Assembly: GCA_015501055.1 (NCBI GenBank)
Contig: JADNYV010000036.1
Coordinates: 1-64,000, forward strand
Length of the DNA: 64,000 bases
Direction: 5' to 3'
Source of the DNA: Mucidula mucida
Taxonomy: Eukaryota; Basidiomycota; Agaricomycetes; Agaricales; Physalacriaceae
Numbering within the stretch: position 1 is the stretch's first letter; each line of letters begins with the position of its first letter. The notes under the pieces are model-generated. The model ran no database searches, had not been told where the DNA came from, and saw only the letters and a program-made list of their open reading frames with translations. The position numbers and the translations under genes were made by a program. Positions 44,116-56,950 of the stretch are shown here, one piece after another.

Positions 44116-45000
44116 TTATTGCTTGTCATGCCGCCGCGCACTTGATGACGATGCTTGTCGAACGGCGTTGTCTTGAACATACACAGCGACGCGTCGTGTA
44201 TATTGGATAGTATCGCGATCAATAACCTCCCACTCTGGCGGTCGACACGTTGTCCTAAGAAACAAATCTGAGGAATAGAAACTTGTCCGGGAAAGAGGGA
44301 CATACCGTAGACGAAGCCGAAATCCAGACAGCTCAAGAAGCCTATAGTATATTATTGGCAGTATTAGGGACATTATCGTTGCGACAGATAGCCGGAAATT
44401 CCCTGAACGTTCCGACCTGGCAAAAGAGATCTCGCCTTGGGAAAAGGCGTGTCCTGCGAGGCCACGGACAAGAACGGCGCAGTTTTCGTGCCTTGAATAG
44501 CGGCCAACAATTTCCAAAGAGTAGTGTCCACAGTCCTAAGTTGTAAAATGAGAAAATCAGTACTAACACTATTTGAATTGCGTTGCAACATTGCAAGCCG
44601 TGAGAAATGCGAACTGACCGACAACGACTGGTATTTGGATCTTTTTAGCGAATGCTTCTGGAGAGCTAGTCGTCACGCTGCAGCGACGATGATAATCGGT
44701 CAAAACAAGAACCGTACTCCAAAGGCGGAGTCGAGTTGGGCAGGCATTCGTGCGTTTATGACAGACCAATTGCAAGTCATATGAGGCGCGCCATAAACTA
44801 CGTCTTTGGAAAGAAAGTGAGCAACTGGACGTTCGTATGATGATGGGCAAACTCACATCGAACCGAATGTCCAAATCCAGCGGTATCCCGCCCAGATAAA
44901 TGTGATATCAATCCTCGAAGCGAGGGAACGGTGCCGCGCCGATTTGCCCGCCAAAGCCATACTCGCGGTCGGTGAAGCAACGTCAGGATATACCCCAAAT
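44116..45000 (-). pseudogene. Unrecognised spliced gene fragment E2, right of SSP2
   Basis: Mirror of E1. Introns 44856-44804 (53 bp) and 44305-44255 (51 bp) have the same lengths and motifs as in E1. Peptides: CAVLVRGLAGHAFSQGEIS, RLLELSGFRLRLR, YTRRVAVYVQDNAV. The longest frame, 44517-44116, reads through the second intron. Confidence 0.4.
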
Positions 45001-45080
45001 AACGGGTAGATACTCCGGAGTCCGGACTAGATCTCAGAATCGCCAATGCCATATTGCGTTCGCGTTCCAAGGCGCTCACA

Positions 45081-45545
45081 TATGGGAAAGGAAAAGGATA
45101 TCATTGTACGGGTCCAAATGGGCGGTGGCTCTGTCTTTAAATCGGGCGTACTATCATGGTGGTAAGAGGAAGAGCAGAGGAAGACTGAGGAAGAGCTCGA
45201 TCACGGCCAAAGATCGAAGATACCCGAACTTTGACAAGAAATCCTTGCGAAGGGAAATACACAGCCTTGTATACGCCGACTAATGGCTAGGTTGGTACCA
45301 GGCCCATCAGATAACAGGTGAAGCAGGAATCTACATACTGTACATCTCGGTAGTTCTTCCTTGCCGGGAATAAACCTTCCTTCCTTCCTTCCAGGTAACC
45401 ACTGAAGTACCGAAGGGTTAATCTCATGACGTGTAGATTTTGCGAACAAGGATAGTGACATTGCAATGAAATAATATAACAAGATGAGAGAGAGATAAAT
45501 AACATGATAACAAAAAAACAACAGCAAGAAACAGCACAACGACAG
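45081..45545. other. No gene seen (3' flank of SET1)
   Basis: Short frames only. TTCC-type simple repeats occur near 45382. Confidence 0.5.
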
Positions 45546-48500
45546 CTAATTGAGATACCCACGACACCGCACCGCCCCACACAAACACGGGATCTTGTTA
45601 TCCTGCTCAATCGGAAAGTGATAATCTACCAGGGTTCATCAGCATCTCCAAAAGCAAGAAGAAGAGGAAAAAGAAGAAGAAGAATAAGAAGGCACACTTA
45701 CCATAAGTAATCTCATCCCCAAGCTCAATATCCACCTTTGCATAGATGACAATCTTCTTGACGCCATTCACAGGGATGATCTTCGCGTTACAATTCGGAT
45801 CGCACGAGTGGTTGATCAGTCGCCCCAGATTGCCGCTCTTGGTGGCGTCCACAACCTCCTCCTCGTCAATCCGGAACAGGTAGCTGCTCCCGATACCCTG
45901 CCGCTCGTACGCGCGCTCGCGCCGCTCCGCGACCTGCGCACGCACCACCTGCCCCACGTACTCGATCACCTACACACGAACTCAGCACCAGAGAAAGGAA
46001 AGAAAGAAGGAAACACATACCATCTCGCCCTTACTGATCCTCTCCAAAGCATACAACCCCCAACTATGAATAGGACTCCTCGCAAACCGCAAATGCTTCT
46101 TCCGCGTCTGGAGCTGGTTGAACTTGAACGTCAGATCCGACGACGCCTGCAGCGTCTGCGCCCTGCCCGCCCCTCTCCCACTGCCCTTATCCGCACCCAG
46201 CGACGCAGAAATCGCTTTGTTGAGATTATGGATGTCCTCGAGCGCCTTGTTCTTGACACGATTGCTCGCACGATTGCTCCGGCTGCTGATAACACCTGCA
46301 CCCTGCTTTGTCGGACTGTCGGCGCCTCCGCCAGACGGAATGTTATTCGCGTTCACGTTGCCGTCCTTGTCCTCGGCGACATGATGCTGGCGCTCCGCGT
46401 ATTGTGTCACATATCGTAGCTTGTCCTCGAGGCGAATCTCATAGTATCCCTCCGTCCGCGCGGCGCCGCTCTTGTGCGGGGCATCGTCGCTAGACTGTGG
46501 TTCCTCCGGAATCGGTTGTGACGAATCCAAGGCGAGACGTGCAAACCAGCGATCCTCGTCGTCGGCCCAGACACCCAGATCCTCCTCGGGCTCAGGCTCT
46601 GGCTCTGGTTCGGGCGTGGGCGTGGGCGAGTGTGAAGACTCCGGTGCCGGTGTAAGCGCCTCCAGTTCAACAACCGGTAATGGCACCTCCTCGTCCTCCG
46701 ACTCTGGCTCCACAACCACCATCCTCTTCTTGGCCTTGACCGTCTTCGGCTTCTTGACTTTCTTCTCGACCTTGAGTTTCTTGGCTGGCCTGATCTCCTC
46801 CTCCTCCACATCCAATTCGCTCTCGCCATCCTCGTCAATCTCACGGTGTGGGCGCTTCGGTGGTGGTGGTGATTCCTCGTCTTCAGATTCGACAGGTCTG
46901 AGCTTGCGTCTCTTGACAGGACGAACAATCTCTTCCTCCTCCCGTTTTCGCTTGTCCTTGTCCGGTTGGTCTGCCTTGCGAAAGCGGAGTCCTTTGAGCC
47001 CGGTCTTCTGCTGTTTCGTCTCTTCTACCCGCTCCTCGATCTGCGGTCCCAGGCGAACAACGCGACGCACTTCTCCGACAACGACACCCTCCCTGACATC
47101 CTTGACGATGACCTTGCGAACCTCTTCCACGATCAGCCGTGCTGCAGCCTCCAGGAGCTCGAGATCGTCCCATTTTTTGTTTCGTTTTCCGTCAAAGCCT
47201 GTGGATGGTTGAGTAAAATAACAAGATGCAGTCTGAGACTCACCGGTCCAGACACCGCTACTCGTCACGGCCTCGCTGACACGAACGCGAACTTCTCGAT
47301 ATCCCACCATACGACGCGCCTCGCTGCCAAGCACGCGTACTGCTCGTCTCGCAACATCACCTTTTCCAAATGTCACATACGCGCCGCTTTGTGCTCCAGC
47401 GACGGACCAACAAAGCACACTCTCCACATCGGGTCCAAATCCAGCCCGCTCAAAGAATGAGCGTATTTGATCATCCGTATTAGGACCAAGCGACTGCAGC
47501 ATATCAGTAGAAATTGAGATTAGTAAGATAGTCTGCTCACCCGTCCATCAACGAACGTGACAAGGACATGGTCGCGTCCATTTGTCTTGAGTCTCTCCTC
47601 CACATCATCCTCACTCACCAGCCTCTGCGGCGGGGGCGGCGTATACCTCCCCCGCCCCTCGTAGCGCCTATCCCTTGACCTTGAGCGATAACCTCTCCCA
47701 CGATAGGTATCCCAGCGTCTATCCCTTGAGCGGCTTCGACTTCGACTTCGACTCCGTTCTCGTCGGTCATACACCCGCGTCTGGCGCACCTTGAAGCCTT
47801 CCAGTCGGCCTCGTCTCCGTCCTTCCTCGACCTCCTTCTCTTTCTCCTTGTCGTCCACAACGCCGCCCACGGCCTGTCGCGCACGTTTGAGAATCTCCAT
47901 CTTTTCCCGCTCGCGCTCCTTATCCGCCTCACGTTCGTCCACGGGTCTCATGGGTGTGGCGGACAGACTTGGGCCACTAATAGACGCCACGGCTCCTGGT
48001 TTTGGTGGTAAAGCAAAGGGTGGCTTGGGTAGTGCATGTGTCGGCTTGGGAAGAGATGGATTGGCCGGTAACGAATGGTGAAGCGCCCTTGGTGTGCCTC
48101 CATGCGGTGTACCGGCGCCACCGTTGACCTTGGGATGGACAGGCGTCGCCCCGTTAACCTTGGGTGTCGCGGCTTTTGGTGCAGCGTTAGCGGCGGCTTG
48201 GGTCTTGGCCTTTTTCCGCCGCTCCAACTCCTTCACCACTGCCTCGCATCGTCGCCCGTCTCCATCAAAACATACATGTACATCGTCGCTACCTGTGCCA
48301 AGTGAAGCACGCATTGCTGGCGTTATTAGTCGTATCTCGTCTGATGTGCCTACAAATCATTTAGCATTGAATTCAACAGAAATTAGAGCTTACCTTTCCA
48401 AGGCCCATTCCCAGGTATTGGCACGCTCACCGTCTCCCAGACCTTGCGCGCCACATCCGAGTCATCAAACAAGACCCTCACCACGCCCCACGCGCCGCCC

Positions 48501-50526
48501 GTCTCTCGATCTACGCGCGCCTCGACACCCTTAACCAGGCCAATGGCACTCAAGTATTTGCGTAGCGCCGCAGCACTCGTAAACGGCGAGAGGTTCGAGA
48601 ATAATAATGCGCTTGGCGGAGGCGGGGGAAACGTCGATGCTTGACCAAACGGACCCCCAAGAGCCGAATCATAGTCGTACTGTAGCTCGTACATGTCCAT
48701 GCGCATCTTTTTCTTGCCTCCCACTCGGCCGGGTCGTCGTCTTGGATCCACCATTGGGTCTTCCACTAGCGGCTCTCGTATCCACAAAGTGTCTTCTCCG
48801 TCCTATGCACGTCAGTAAAGGGACGCGGCTATATATGAAACTCACCTTGGTAGGAACACGCACCCACGCGCCGTCATCCAACACTTCACCCTTCAATCTC
48901 ACCAAAGTCTCCCTCTCCCTCTCCTTGCCCTTGTCTTTCTCTCTTGCTTTTCCTCCACGTATTCTCCGCGCTTCTTCAGGTCTTGCCGCATCGCCAGCAC
49001 GTACCGCATCGATGAGATGATGCCAATATGGCGGCAATGGCTTATTTGCGTCTTGCAAAGGCTCACCACTCTCCTCTCCCGGCGGCGTCCATCTCACTCT
49101 CCCAACGCCGACACCCTCGGTCGGCAAACGATTGAATGCAGGATCGAAAAGCACTCGATACGAAGAGACTCCCTCTGGATAAACGCCCTCTCCTTCGTTA
49201 GGCGGATAATCTGGTAGAGGCGGCAAGGAATACTTTGGTGACGGTGGTGCAGGTTCTGGCACCTCCTCATGCACTGGTGACTGTTCCGGAGTTGGCGGTC
49301 TGGAATGAACCTTGCGTCTCGGCGGCGGCGTAGGAGACCTCGCCGAACGACGCGGTGACGAGCGGTCGTGTCTGGAATACCTCTCTCTAGATCGCGGTCG
49401 ATACGTATCCCGCCGCGACCTGTCCCTGTCCCTATCCCTGTCTCTTTCCCTCGACCTGGATCTTGGACGCGTATAAGACTCTCTAGATTTCGGCCGTGGT
49501 GGAAGCCCATGTAATGTACGCGGTTTTGAAGGACCCGCCGACGACCCTTCCCACAAGTCATCCGGTGGTTCCGGGCTCGGGCTCGGACTGAAGGCTGCCT
49601 TGAGTTTTACCACCCCTGGCACGAGCGTCTCAAGCGTGTTATCCAAAGCATTCTTCTCTTTCTCAATCGCGTCTTTGTCTGCATTGGATCCATAAATATA
49701 TGCAATTTGAAATCAGTTGAAACTTACCTTGCTTTACAGCTCCCAAATCCACGCCACCCGACAATACACCTGCACTTGGCTTCAACGCGATAGATATACG
49801 CGGTAGCGGCGGCGGTTCAGGACTCTCTGTCGAAGGAGACGGTGATTGAGGTGGCGGTGGTGGTGGCGGATCATTTACTGGTGGTGGTGGGGGTGGCGCA
49901 TTTACGGGTGGTGGCGGAGGTGGCGGATCGTTTACTGGGGGCGGTGGCGGAGGAGCCGAACTCGTCGGGGGTGGAGGAGGGGGCGGGGGAGGTCCATCTG
50001 GTGGTGGAGGGGCACCTATGTTATTTGGACGAATGCTAAACGATATACTCGGCCTATTCATATGGAGCAGCGTGCTCTTTGGCGGTGGAGGAGGTGGTGG
50101 TGTCAGTGGTTGTGGCGGTGGTGCTGGTGCATTCGAAGGTGGTGGTGGTGGAGGAGGTGCGCTAGCACTAGCCGGTGGTGGTGGTGGTGGCGGTAACGAT
50201 GCTGGAGGAGGAGGAGAGGGCGGCGGCGGAGGTGAAATCGGTCGGCGCGGCGGCGGTGACGATATACGCGAGAGCAATGACGGCTTGGAAGGAGGCGAAG
50301 GTGGGCGATATGGCGGAGGCCGCCCATGTCCATGTCCATTCGCGTGCCCGTGTCCATGGCCATTGACCAGGCTCCGTGGTCCAGTCGGTATGCGCTTCCC
50401 CGCTCCCATCGCGTTCGTCGCAGCATAATTCGGCGGATGATTGGCAGTGGTATAGCTCGACGACGCCGACGCGGCCGCCGACACACGCAGCGCTCGCGGA
50501 CCTTTCGGCGGCGCCTTGCCCGACAT
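45546..50526 (-). CDS. SET1: Histone H3K4 methyltransferase SET1 (COMPASS catalytic subunit), eight exons
   Basis: Exons are 50526-49728, 49678-48846, 48802-48394, 48349-47541, 47493-47244, 47198-46021, 45969-45702 and 45625-45546. Together they give exactly 1541 aa plus stop. The N-terminus ([14 protein letters not shown]) leads into long polyproline tracts and RS/RD-rich repeats. An RRM-like domain ([11 protein letters not shown]...) lies near residue 610. An acidic, KR-rich linker precedes the n-SET region and the SET domain from about residue 1400. Catalytic motifs are [32 protein letters not shown] and DEITYDYHFP; the post-SET end is [16 protein letters not shown]1 methylates H3 lysine 4 at active genes. 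All introns are 43-76 bp with canonical ends. It appears intact and single copy between the two SSP blocks. Confidence 0.95.
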
Positions 50527-52079
50527 TGCTTCCTCGATCCACTAGGCGTCCTCGTCTCGTCGGCGCTCCGTCTTACTCCTACGCGTGCAAAGGCAAGCCG
50601 GTCACGAACAGCAATAATGACAATGATGGTCGTGTTCACAAAAGCCGCGCTCGCTCGGGGTCGATGACAAACACGTGCAAATGTTCCCACCCTCTTTCGC
50701 CACTCATTGTAGGCCAACCACTGAACCCCACTGCAGTTCATCGTGCGTGTGGCCTAGAGCTAGGATGCTGGGACACATATGGATACACAACTCCACGCTT
50801 ATCAGTAGCACAACGGAACCCACACCCAAATCCTCTCATCTTGCGTAGCCGCCCCTAACATATGCGCAAAGACCCCGTCTGGCAATCCAGTAGCTACAGC
50901 TGGCTTTGGTAAGCTCTACTTTTCGAGTTAGCTAGGTCTCTGATCCCAGCCATATTGATTTTTCTTTAGATTAGTTCCGACCTCCATCTTGTCTTGCCTC
51001 TCTTCTCAACTTGTAGATACTCGTTGCGGCTGTCGAAATGAAGCACCATAAAGATCAAGAAGGCGGTGGCGCAGCGTAAGCTCGCAAAAGTGTTGCAGAG
51101 GGAAGAAACATATTGCGCATTCCATGCGGCTTGTGCCTTTCTGTATTGTGAGTCGCCGCATACCTGCATGGATGGACTCGCCTCTGACGCACAAACACAA
51201 GACATTTGTATCTTAAGAAGTCCTTCTGCTGCGTGTTATCTTGCAGGGAAAAGAATGTTATATATTTCAACCCAGAGTACCTTCATGCTGCGAATTTCTG
51301 ACGACAGCTTGCTCGCAATCATCCATTTTATCGTAGGCAACCGCGCGCACACCTATCAAAGATTCGCAGTGGGATGTATCCTCCATGCTTCTCAGTGCCA
51401 CAAGGGACCCCAGAAACAGCTCCGCCAACAGATCCTCCCACTCGCTAGGCCGCTGATGACACCCTGTACAGAAACCTCCCGCTCCTGAAATGCAGTTCAG
51501 CCTGTTTTCAACTAGTTTGGCACGGGCTTTCTTCCTTTGTTCAATTTTCAGCTCTCCAATTCCAGCCACATTGATTATGGTTGCCGGTGGCATCCATAGG
51601 TTCAGGTACTACGTCTTTCTACATGGATGTTGCCGCGAATTCTGCTATAGATCCTTCACATATCACCGAAATCCTATTCAGGCACCTGCCCACCAATTCT
51701 TCTTGGGTAAAACCAATTGTTTTCCTTTTCTTCAAACGGCCCTCAACAAACCCAACAATTCCAAACTTCCTTGGGGAGCTAGGCACCGTCGCATTGCCAT
51801 TGAAGATACATTGAACACGAATACTCACGCAGACGTTCACCGCCTTCTGCCAGCCATTCTCATCGAGCATCCAATCAGTGCGCTCCTCGCAATAAAATGG
51901 ACTATATGCATTTGGTCTTTGATGAACGCATAGAGCCCGCCCAACTCGACTTCGCCTGGCGTGGAATACGGTTCTTGTTCTTATGCGTTTCACCGGTGTT
52001 ACTCCTGTCTAAAGATGTTTTTTTGAAAGGTCAAACATAACCAATCTATGTTTTATGCCGGTTAGTTTTCATCTCTTCA
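50527..52079. other. SET1 upstream region and spacer, no gene seen
   Basis: Plus-strand frames at 51.07-51.93 kb lack family features. From about 51940 the sequence resembles E1 (GGAATACGGTTCTTG, as at 39669), so block 2 begins there. Confidence 0.45.
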
Positions 52080-52600
52080 CATTGTTCAATGGGAATACTG
52101 ACCTTTTCATTTTAAAACTTAGAACTCTCAAGATGCCGAGATTGCCGTGTATGGGCATCTTCGACGGCATGAAGACTGCAACGTTCTTGGCCGTGGGACA
52201 CGTCTTCGCCTGGCAAGGTGGGATCACTTTTGGCAGGTCGCGACTTTGTGGTTATTTGTCGCAACGATATACTGCCAGTAATGTCTTTAACGGGGAGGGG
52301 TGGGTGTAAGCATCTTAAGCAGTCTAATTATGTATGTCCCTCTTTTCATACAAATTCTGATCACTCAGATTCACTACTCAGGCAATCACAAAGCGGCTAT
52401 GATACTTGAGCTGGCTAGTGCGGTATGTCCCTCATTTCCGTACAAATTGGATTGCTCAGGTTTCTTTCTTAGGCGATCTCAAAGGCGGGACCTGCTTGAT
52501 CGCGGCAGCAGCCAATCTAAAGGACGAATTGTTGACGTTCAGGACAACGCCGTCCGACCAATACAGACCCGATGACCTCAAGGTCTCTTTGGTAAACCAT
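52080..52600 (+). pseudogene. Fragment E3 of the unrecognised spliced gene, left of SSP3
   Basis: Intron 52423-52472 (GTATGTCCCTC to TTTCTTAG) matches the second intron of E1 and E2. A second copy of its 5' part starts at 52332, so about 90 bp are tandemly duplicated. The downstream peptide DLLDRGSSQSKGRIVDVQDN matches the VQDN region of E1 and E2. Confidence 0.4.
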
Positions 52601-52947
52601 CACACTCTAACATTGTATTTTGTGGGACGCAGCACTATTCACGACTGTACGTCTTGCGTACGTGTAGACTTCCGGAGGTATGAGTTCATCGATCTCGAAG
52701 ATACAGAACTGGTCAAGTCAATGATTGTCATGCCAAAGCGCAGAAGAATCCGGAACACAGCGACGAAAACTATTGTGACATCGTTACAATTGGGCACCCC
52801 ATGCAGAGGTATCTTTGGGCTTTCTTCATTCGCCGAATTGCGCTCTACAGTTCATACTCAAGAAATCGATCTATTCCGACTCGAACAAAAATTTCAATCT
52901 ACTACACGAGTCATCGGGACACGCGACTAGCTGATTGGACCAGGAAT

Positions 52948-53343
52948 TCACGAGAAGTTGAAGCTCTCAAGGTTGAACCTACATTGATGCATCCTTAGTC
53001 CTTTTGACCGACACTGCGAAGTGGAAAAAGCTTACCCAGCAGGCCCAGTGGCACATCCAGAGCCGCTGCCGGTGACGATACTCGGGCCGTTAGTGCAGAT
53101 ATCGTTCGTGCCGCCAGACTTGTAGAAGTTGGCGTGGTTGGGGACACCAGAGTAGCTGATGGACTTTGCAGAGCCGCCGTTGGTGAGCCAGACGCACGAA
53201 CCCGCGGTCACGCCGGGGCTCCTGGCGATGACAGAGCCTGCACAGTTCGCGCCCGAGTACCACACGAAATCGGCCGCAAGCGCCCCGGGGGCGGCGACGG
53301 CGACGAGGAGAGCGCTAGCGATGAAGGCGATGTTGAACTGCAT
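52948..53343 (-). CDS. Small secreted cysteine protein, copy SSP3
   Basis: Exons 53343-53036 and 52978-52948 with a 57-bp intron; 112 aa. The signal peptide reads VAVAAPG. The mature part is the same as SSP1 and SSP4. The last codon is TGA where SSP1 uses TAA. Divergent from SSP4. Confidence 0.85.
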
Positions 53344-53467
53344 TCTGGTTGGTTGGTAGCTTCTAGGAGAAAGGTGGGGGTGAGTTAAGTATTTTACAAC
53401 CAGGCTGTATTGCTAACCTGATCAAAAGCAGGATGAGGAGCTGAGTGACAAACGTCCAAGAGGAACG

Positions 53468-53475
53468 CTTTTATA
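53468..53475 (-). promoter_or_regulatory. SSP3 TATA box
   Basis: TATAAAAG on the minus strand, about 125 bp before the ATG. Confidence 0.6.
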
Positions 53476-53479
53476 CGTT

Positions 53480-55470
53480 TTCGATTGCTTAGAATACTGT
53501 TTGCGTAAGACCATGGTCATCCAAGAACAATCTACGACGACAGCGGGAAGGAACTAAGGATGGGAAGTCGCTACAGGGCACGCTCCCATAGAGGAACCGG
53601 AGAATCATAAGATGTTGGTATTTGTAACAACATTGGGATCGCATGCGGCGTGTGGCCCTCGTGCACGATTCTTATCCGTCACGCCCAACACATCGTAACT
53701 GGACACATGATATTTCATTCATTCTCGCCTTCTACTCTACCTCCAACAGGGTAGTGCAAGAAACCGCCAGTTGTAAAGCTCAAAGACGCCCAGAACAGTG
53801 GCGAAAACTTGTGCTTCTGACGAAACTTGAGATGAGGACATTGTAGACTGCATCGAGTAGACACTTTCGGCGTGAAATGTGGCGTAAATATTTCTCATGG
53901 AAGCGCTTTTGGCGGAGTTCTATCTCTTGAACATCCAGGAATAGACGATGGAGACCACGAGTGTTCTGATTTGATGATATTCATGTACCTCCGACAGGTA
54001 CGTGCAGCTCCGTGGGTCGTGCCTTAAGTTCTTCATATGCGGAATGAATATAGAGTATGCTTATTTCTGGCTGACGTCTTGCATGTATCGGATGGTAATG
54101 TATTTACGCTACAAGAACCCTTGATTCCACAGCTCAACATCCAGCCCGAGTCGCAGCCTTGTAGACGAAAATGACTCGAGATTGTTTGTATTGAATTTTG
54201 ATTGAATCATTTGTTCAATTTCTCGCAACAGAGGTCAAGTTGAAAGGTAGAACCTGAACGACAGCTCATGTCCTTCGTCCCTCAAACGCGTCTTCTAGTA
54301 TGATCCAGGCGGCTCACCGCGGTAACATGATGTCCAAGCCCCACGTGATGGAGATTACCTACCCGAAAGCCGATCCAGCCCAGTACCGCTCCCCCATACC
54401 ACATGTTCTCCTGAGTAGATGAATTCAGCGGCAGCAACAAATGTCAACCCTTGGGGCTGCCCCCCCCCGTGCTCATAATCGGCATCCCGTCGTGCTCGTA
54501 AGCATGCCTTGTCTTCCGTTTTAATCGCTGCGCCCCCAGCCACCTACCCATATCGCTGGAATACGTCACGGTTTGCGCAACAATCTACACTCCCACTTCC
54601 TTTCAAGCGGTCGATCTTACCCCTTGCCTGTGCATAGTTTCTCATGCCAAAGTAGTATCACCAGACATGAAAGCTTTACATTTCTATTATTCAGTGGTGG
54701 TGCTAGCAGAGCGTCTCCTCAAGCTTCTGCCACCTACCTGTCTGTACTACCTGATACGATAGTCGAACGCACGTTCGTATGATAAGGGTCAATTCTACGA
54801 AATTGGGCGTTAGAAATTGGCAGGCCATGGATGAATCGGCGGAACAAGACAAAAATGGCTCACCGTTGCTAAACATAGGCGCCAAATGACAAGACACCAA
54901 TAACAGTCCTCTCCAGGGTAGTCCAATGTTCAGTGAGAGATTAACCTTCCGGACGACATCTCGATCAAACATCCTTCCACCCAGACTACTCTTGGACAAC
55001 ATTTGGAGAATTTTCAGTAGATTCGTATCGTCCAGCGTGCGTAACGTACACAACTAACAGTAATTGCCGCAGAACCGTTGAACGAACGGTGCACGAGGAC
55101 AAGACGTCGAGATTTCAAAATTCAGCGGTATAGAGATCCCGGGGCCTAGTAAGTAGCCGTTTCTTGTGGCACCCTACTGGAGTTAGAGTACAATACAACG
55201 TCTGAAACTGAATAAAATATTACCCCGCCAGTTACGACGACTTGCGCATAACGGAGATTCGAATCAGAGTGCTCAGGCTACGAGAATCGTGCACGAGGAA
55301 CACACACCGCATGCGATCCCAATACAATTACCAGAACTTACGCTTCTCCGGTTCCTCTATGAGAGCGTGCCCTGTAGCGACTTCCCCTCCTTAGTTCCTT
55401 CCCGCTGTCGTCGTAGATTGTTCTTGGATGACCATGGTCTTACGCAAACAGTATTCTAAGCAATCGAAAT
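53480..55470. other. Divergent intergenic region of the SSP3/SSP4 pair
   Basis: Close match to 41.24-43.23 kb with small indels. No gene is supported. Confidence 0.5.
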
Positions 55471-55472
55471 CG

Positions 55473-55480
55473 TATAAAAG
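55473..55480 (+). promoter_or_regulatory. SSP4 TATA box and 5' UTR intron
   Basis: TATAAAAG at 55473-55480. A probable 5' UTR intron runs from 55531 (GTTAGC) to 55585 (TCCTAG), 20 bp before the ATG. Confidence 0.55.
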
Positions 55481-55604
55481 CGTTCCTCTTGGACGTTTGT
55501 CACTCAGCTCCTCATCCTGCTTTTGATCAGGTTAGCATTGCAGCCTACTTGTACAATCCTTAACTCACCCCCACTTTTCTCCTAGAAGCTACCAATCAAC
55601 CAGA

Positions 55605-55992
55605 ATGCAGTTCAACATCGCCTTCATCGCTAGCGCTCTCCTCGTCGCCGTCGCCGCCCCCGGGGCGCTTGCGGCCGATTTTGTGTGGTACTCGGGCGCG
55701 AACTGTGCAGGCTCTGTCATCGCCAGGAGCCCCGGCGTGACCGCGGGTTCGTGCGTCTGGCTCACCAACGGCGGCTCTGCAAAGTCCATCAGCTACTCTG
55801 GTGTCCCCAACCACGCCAACTTCTACAAGTCTGGCGGCACGAACGATATCTGCACTAACGGCCCGTCTATCGTCACCGGAAGCGGCTCTGGATGTGCTAC
55901 TGGGCCCGCTGGGTAAGCTTTCCGACTCGGTGAGAAATGGCCTAACAATGCATGGGTGTAGGTTCAACCTCGAGAGCTTTAACTTCTCGTAA
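55605..55992 (+). CDS. Small secreted cysteine protein, copy SSP4
   Basis: Exons 55605-55912 and 55962-55992 with a 49-bp intron; 112 aa. Exon 1 encodes the same protein as SSP3. Four Cys and the FNLESFNFS tail are kept. Homology to the SSP2 3' flank continues only to about 56.2 kb. Confidence 0.85.
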
Positions 55993-56818
55993 AGTGCCGG
56001 ACCAAGCAGCCAGTCGCGTGTCTCGATTTGTTGTGTATTAAACTTAAATCTAGAAATGATATATTGATTTCTTGAATATCGTTCGCGAACTTTGAAAGAA
56101 TGCTGTGATGCGCAACTCGAAGAAAGAAGACGGCTGAAAGACGACCACACTTTGGTCCGTAATGGTTTTAGTCGATGTGTTCCAGATTCTTCCTCGCCTT
56201 TTCGTTACAGTCAAAGTGCTGTAGCTTGGAGATCGATGCTAGCCTTGTATGTTGCCCTTCATGTAGGAACTCGATTGATATAATCCTGTACTAGGTGACG
56301 GTGGCGTATCTTCACTAGCGACTCGGGCAGAAGACTGTATTGAGCTCCGAAATCGAGGGTTGGGATTTTGAAGCGTATGGCATCGCCGTTGGACACCAAA
56401 AAGACGTAGACTCGTATTGTTTGACGTGCGTAAGGTACAGGATCAACAGCAATTGCTGTAGAACCGTTGAATGAAAGGTGCACGAGGAGATCTACAAAGC
56501 TCAAGAATCCCCAGAGGTACCTGGCCGTGTCTCGCGCCACCCTACGGAAAGTGAAGTACAAAGCCGAAACTGAATGAGATATCACCTCGTCGGCCACGAT
56601 GGAGTTACGCAGGACGGAGTCCTCAGGCTAAAAAATCGTACATGGCCGCATGCGATCTGGTAGTACAATTCCCAATGTCTCATGCTTTTCAGCCGATTCC
56701 TCTATGGGAGTGTGCCGTGCATCGAGTTCCTTACTTACTTCTTTCCCGCTGTCATCGTAGAATATGTGTTGGTTGACCAGGCTATTAGCCTAATAGTACC
56801 ATCAGCAGTAGAAAAACG

Positions 56819-56826
56819 TATAAAAG
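56819..56826 (+). promoter_or_regulatory. SSP5 TATA box
   Basis: TATAAAAG about 125 bp before the ATG. The upstream region from about 56400 is related to the SSP2 and SSP4 promoters. Confidence 0.55.
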
Positions 56827-56950
56827 CCTGTCCTCTTCAACGTCTTTCAGTCAGCTCCTCGTCCTGCTCCTGATCAGGTTAGTATCCAAGCTGGATGTAC
56901 AATCTTGAACTCACCCCCTCTTTTCTCCTGGAAGCTACCGGCCGAACATA

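Larger units (their letters stand above)
39380..45080. repeat. Imperfect large palindrome, SSP block 1
   Basis: The left arm (E1, SSP1 and its promoter) and the right arm (SSP2 promoter, SSP2, E2) are inverted relatives about a centre near 42.2 kb. The block recurs, partly, at about 51.9-56.2 kb. Confidence 0.7.
51940..56215. repeat. SSP block 2, duplicate of block 1
   Basis: It has the same order as block 1: E fragment, SSP on minus, intergenic region of about 2.2 kb, SSP on plus. Start-to-start spacing is 2271 bp in block 1 and 2262 bp in block 2. The right E fragment is mostly missing. Confidence 0.75.

Noticed and set aside
46472..47212. 246-codon plus-strand frame of Ser/Thr residues
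   Set aside because: It is the antisense shadow of SET1 exon 6; repeats of acidic and basic codons create it.
50018..50428. Glycine-rich plus-strand frame
   Set aside because: Antisense of the SET1 polyproline exon.
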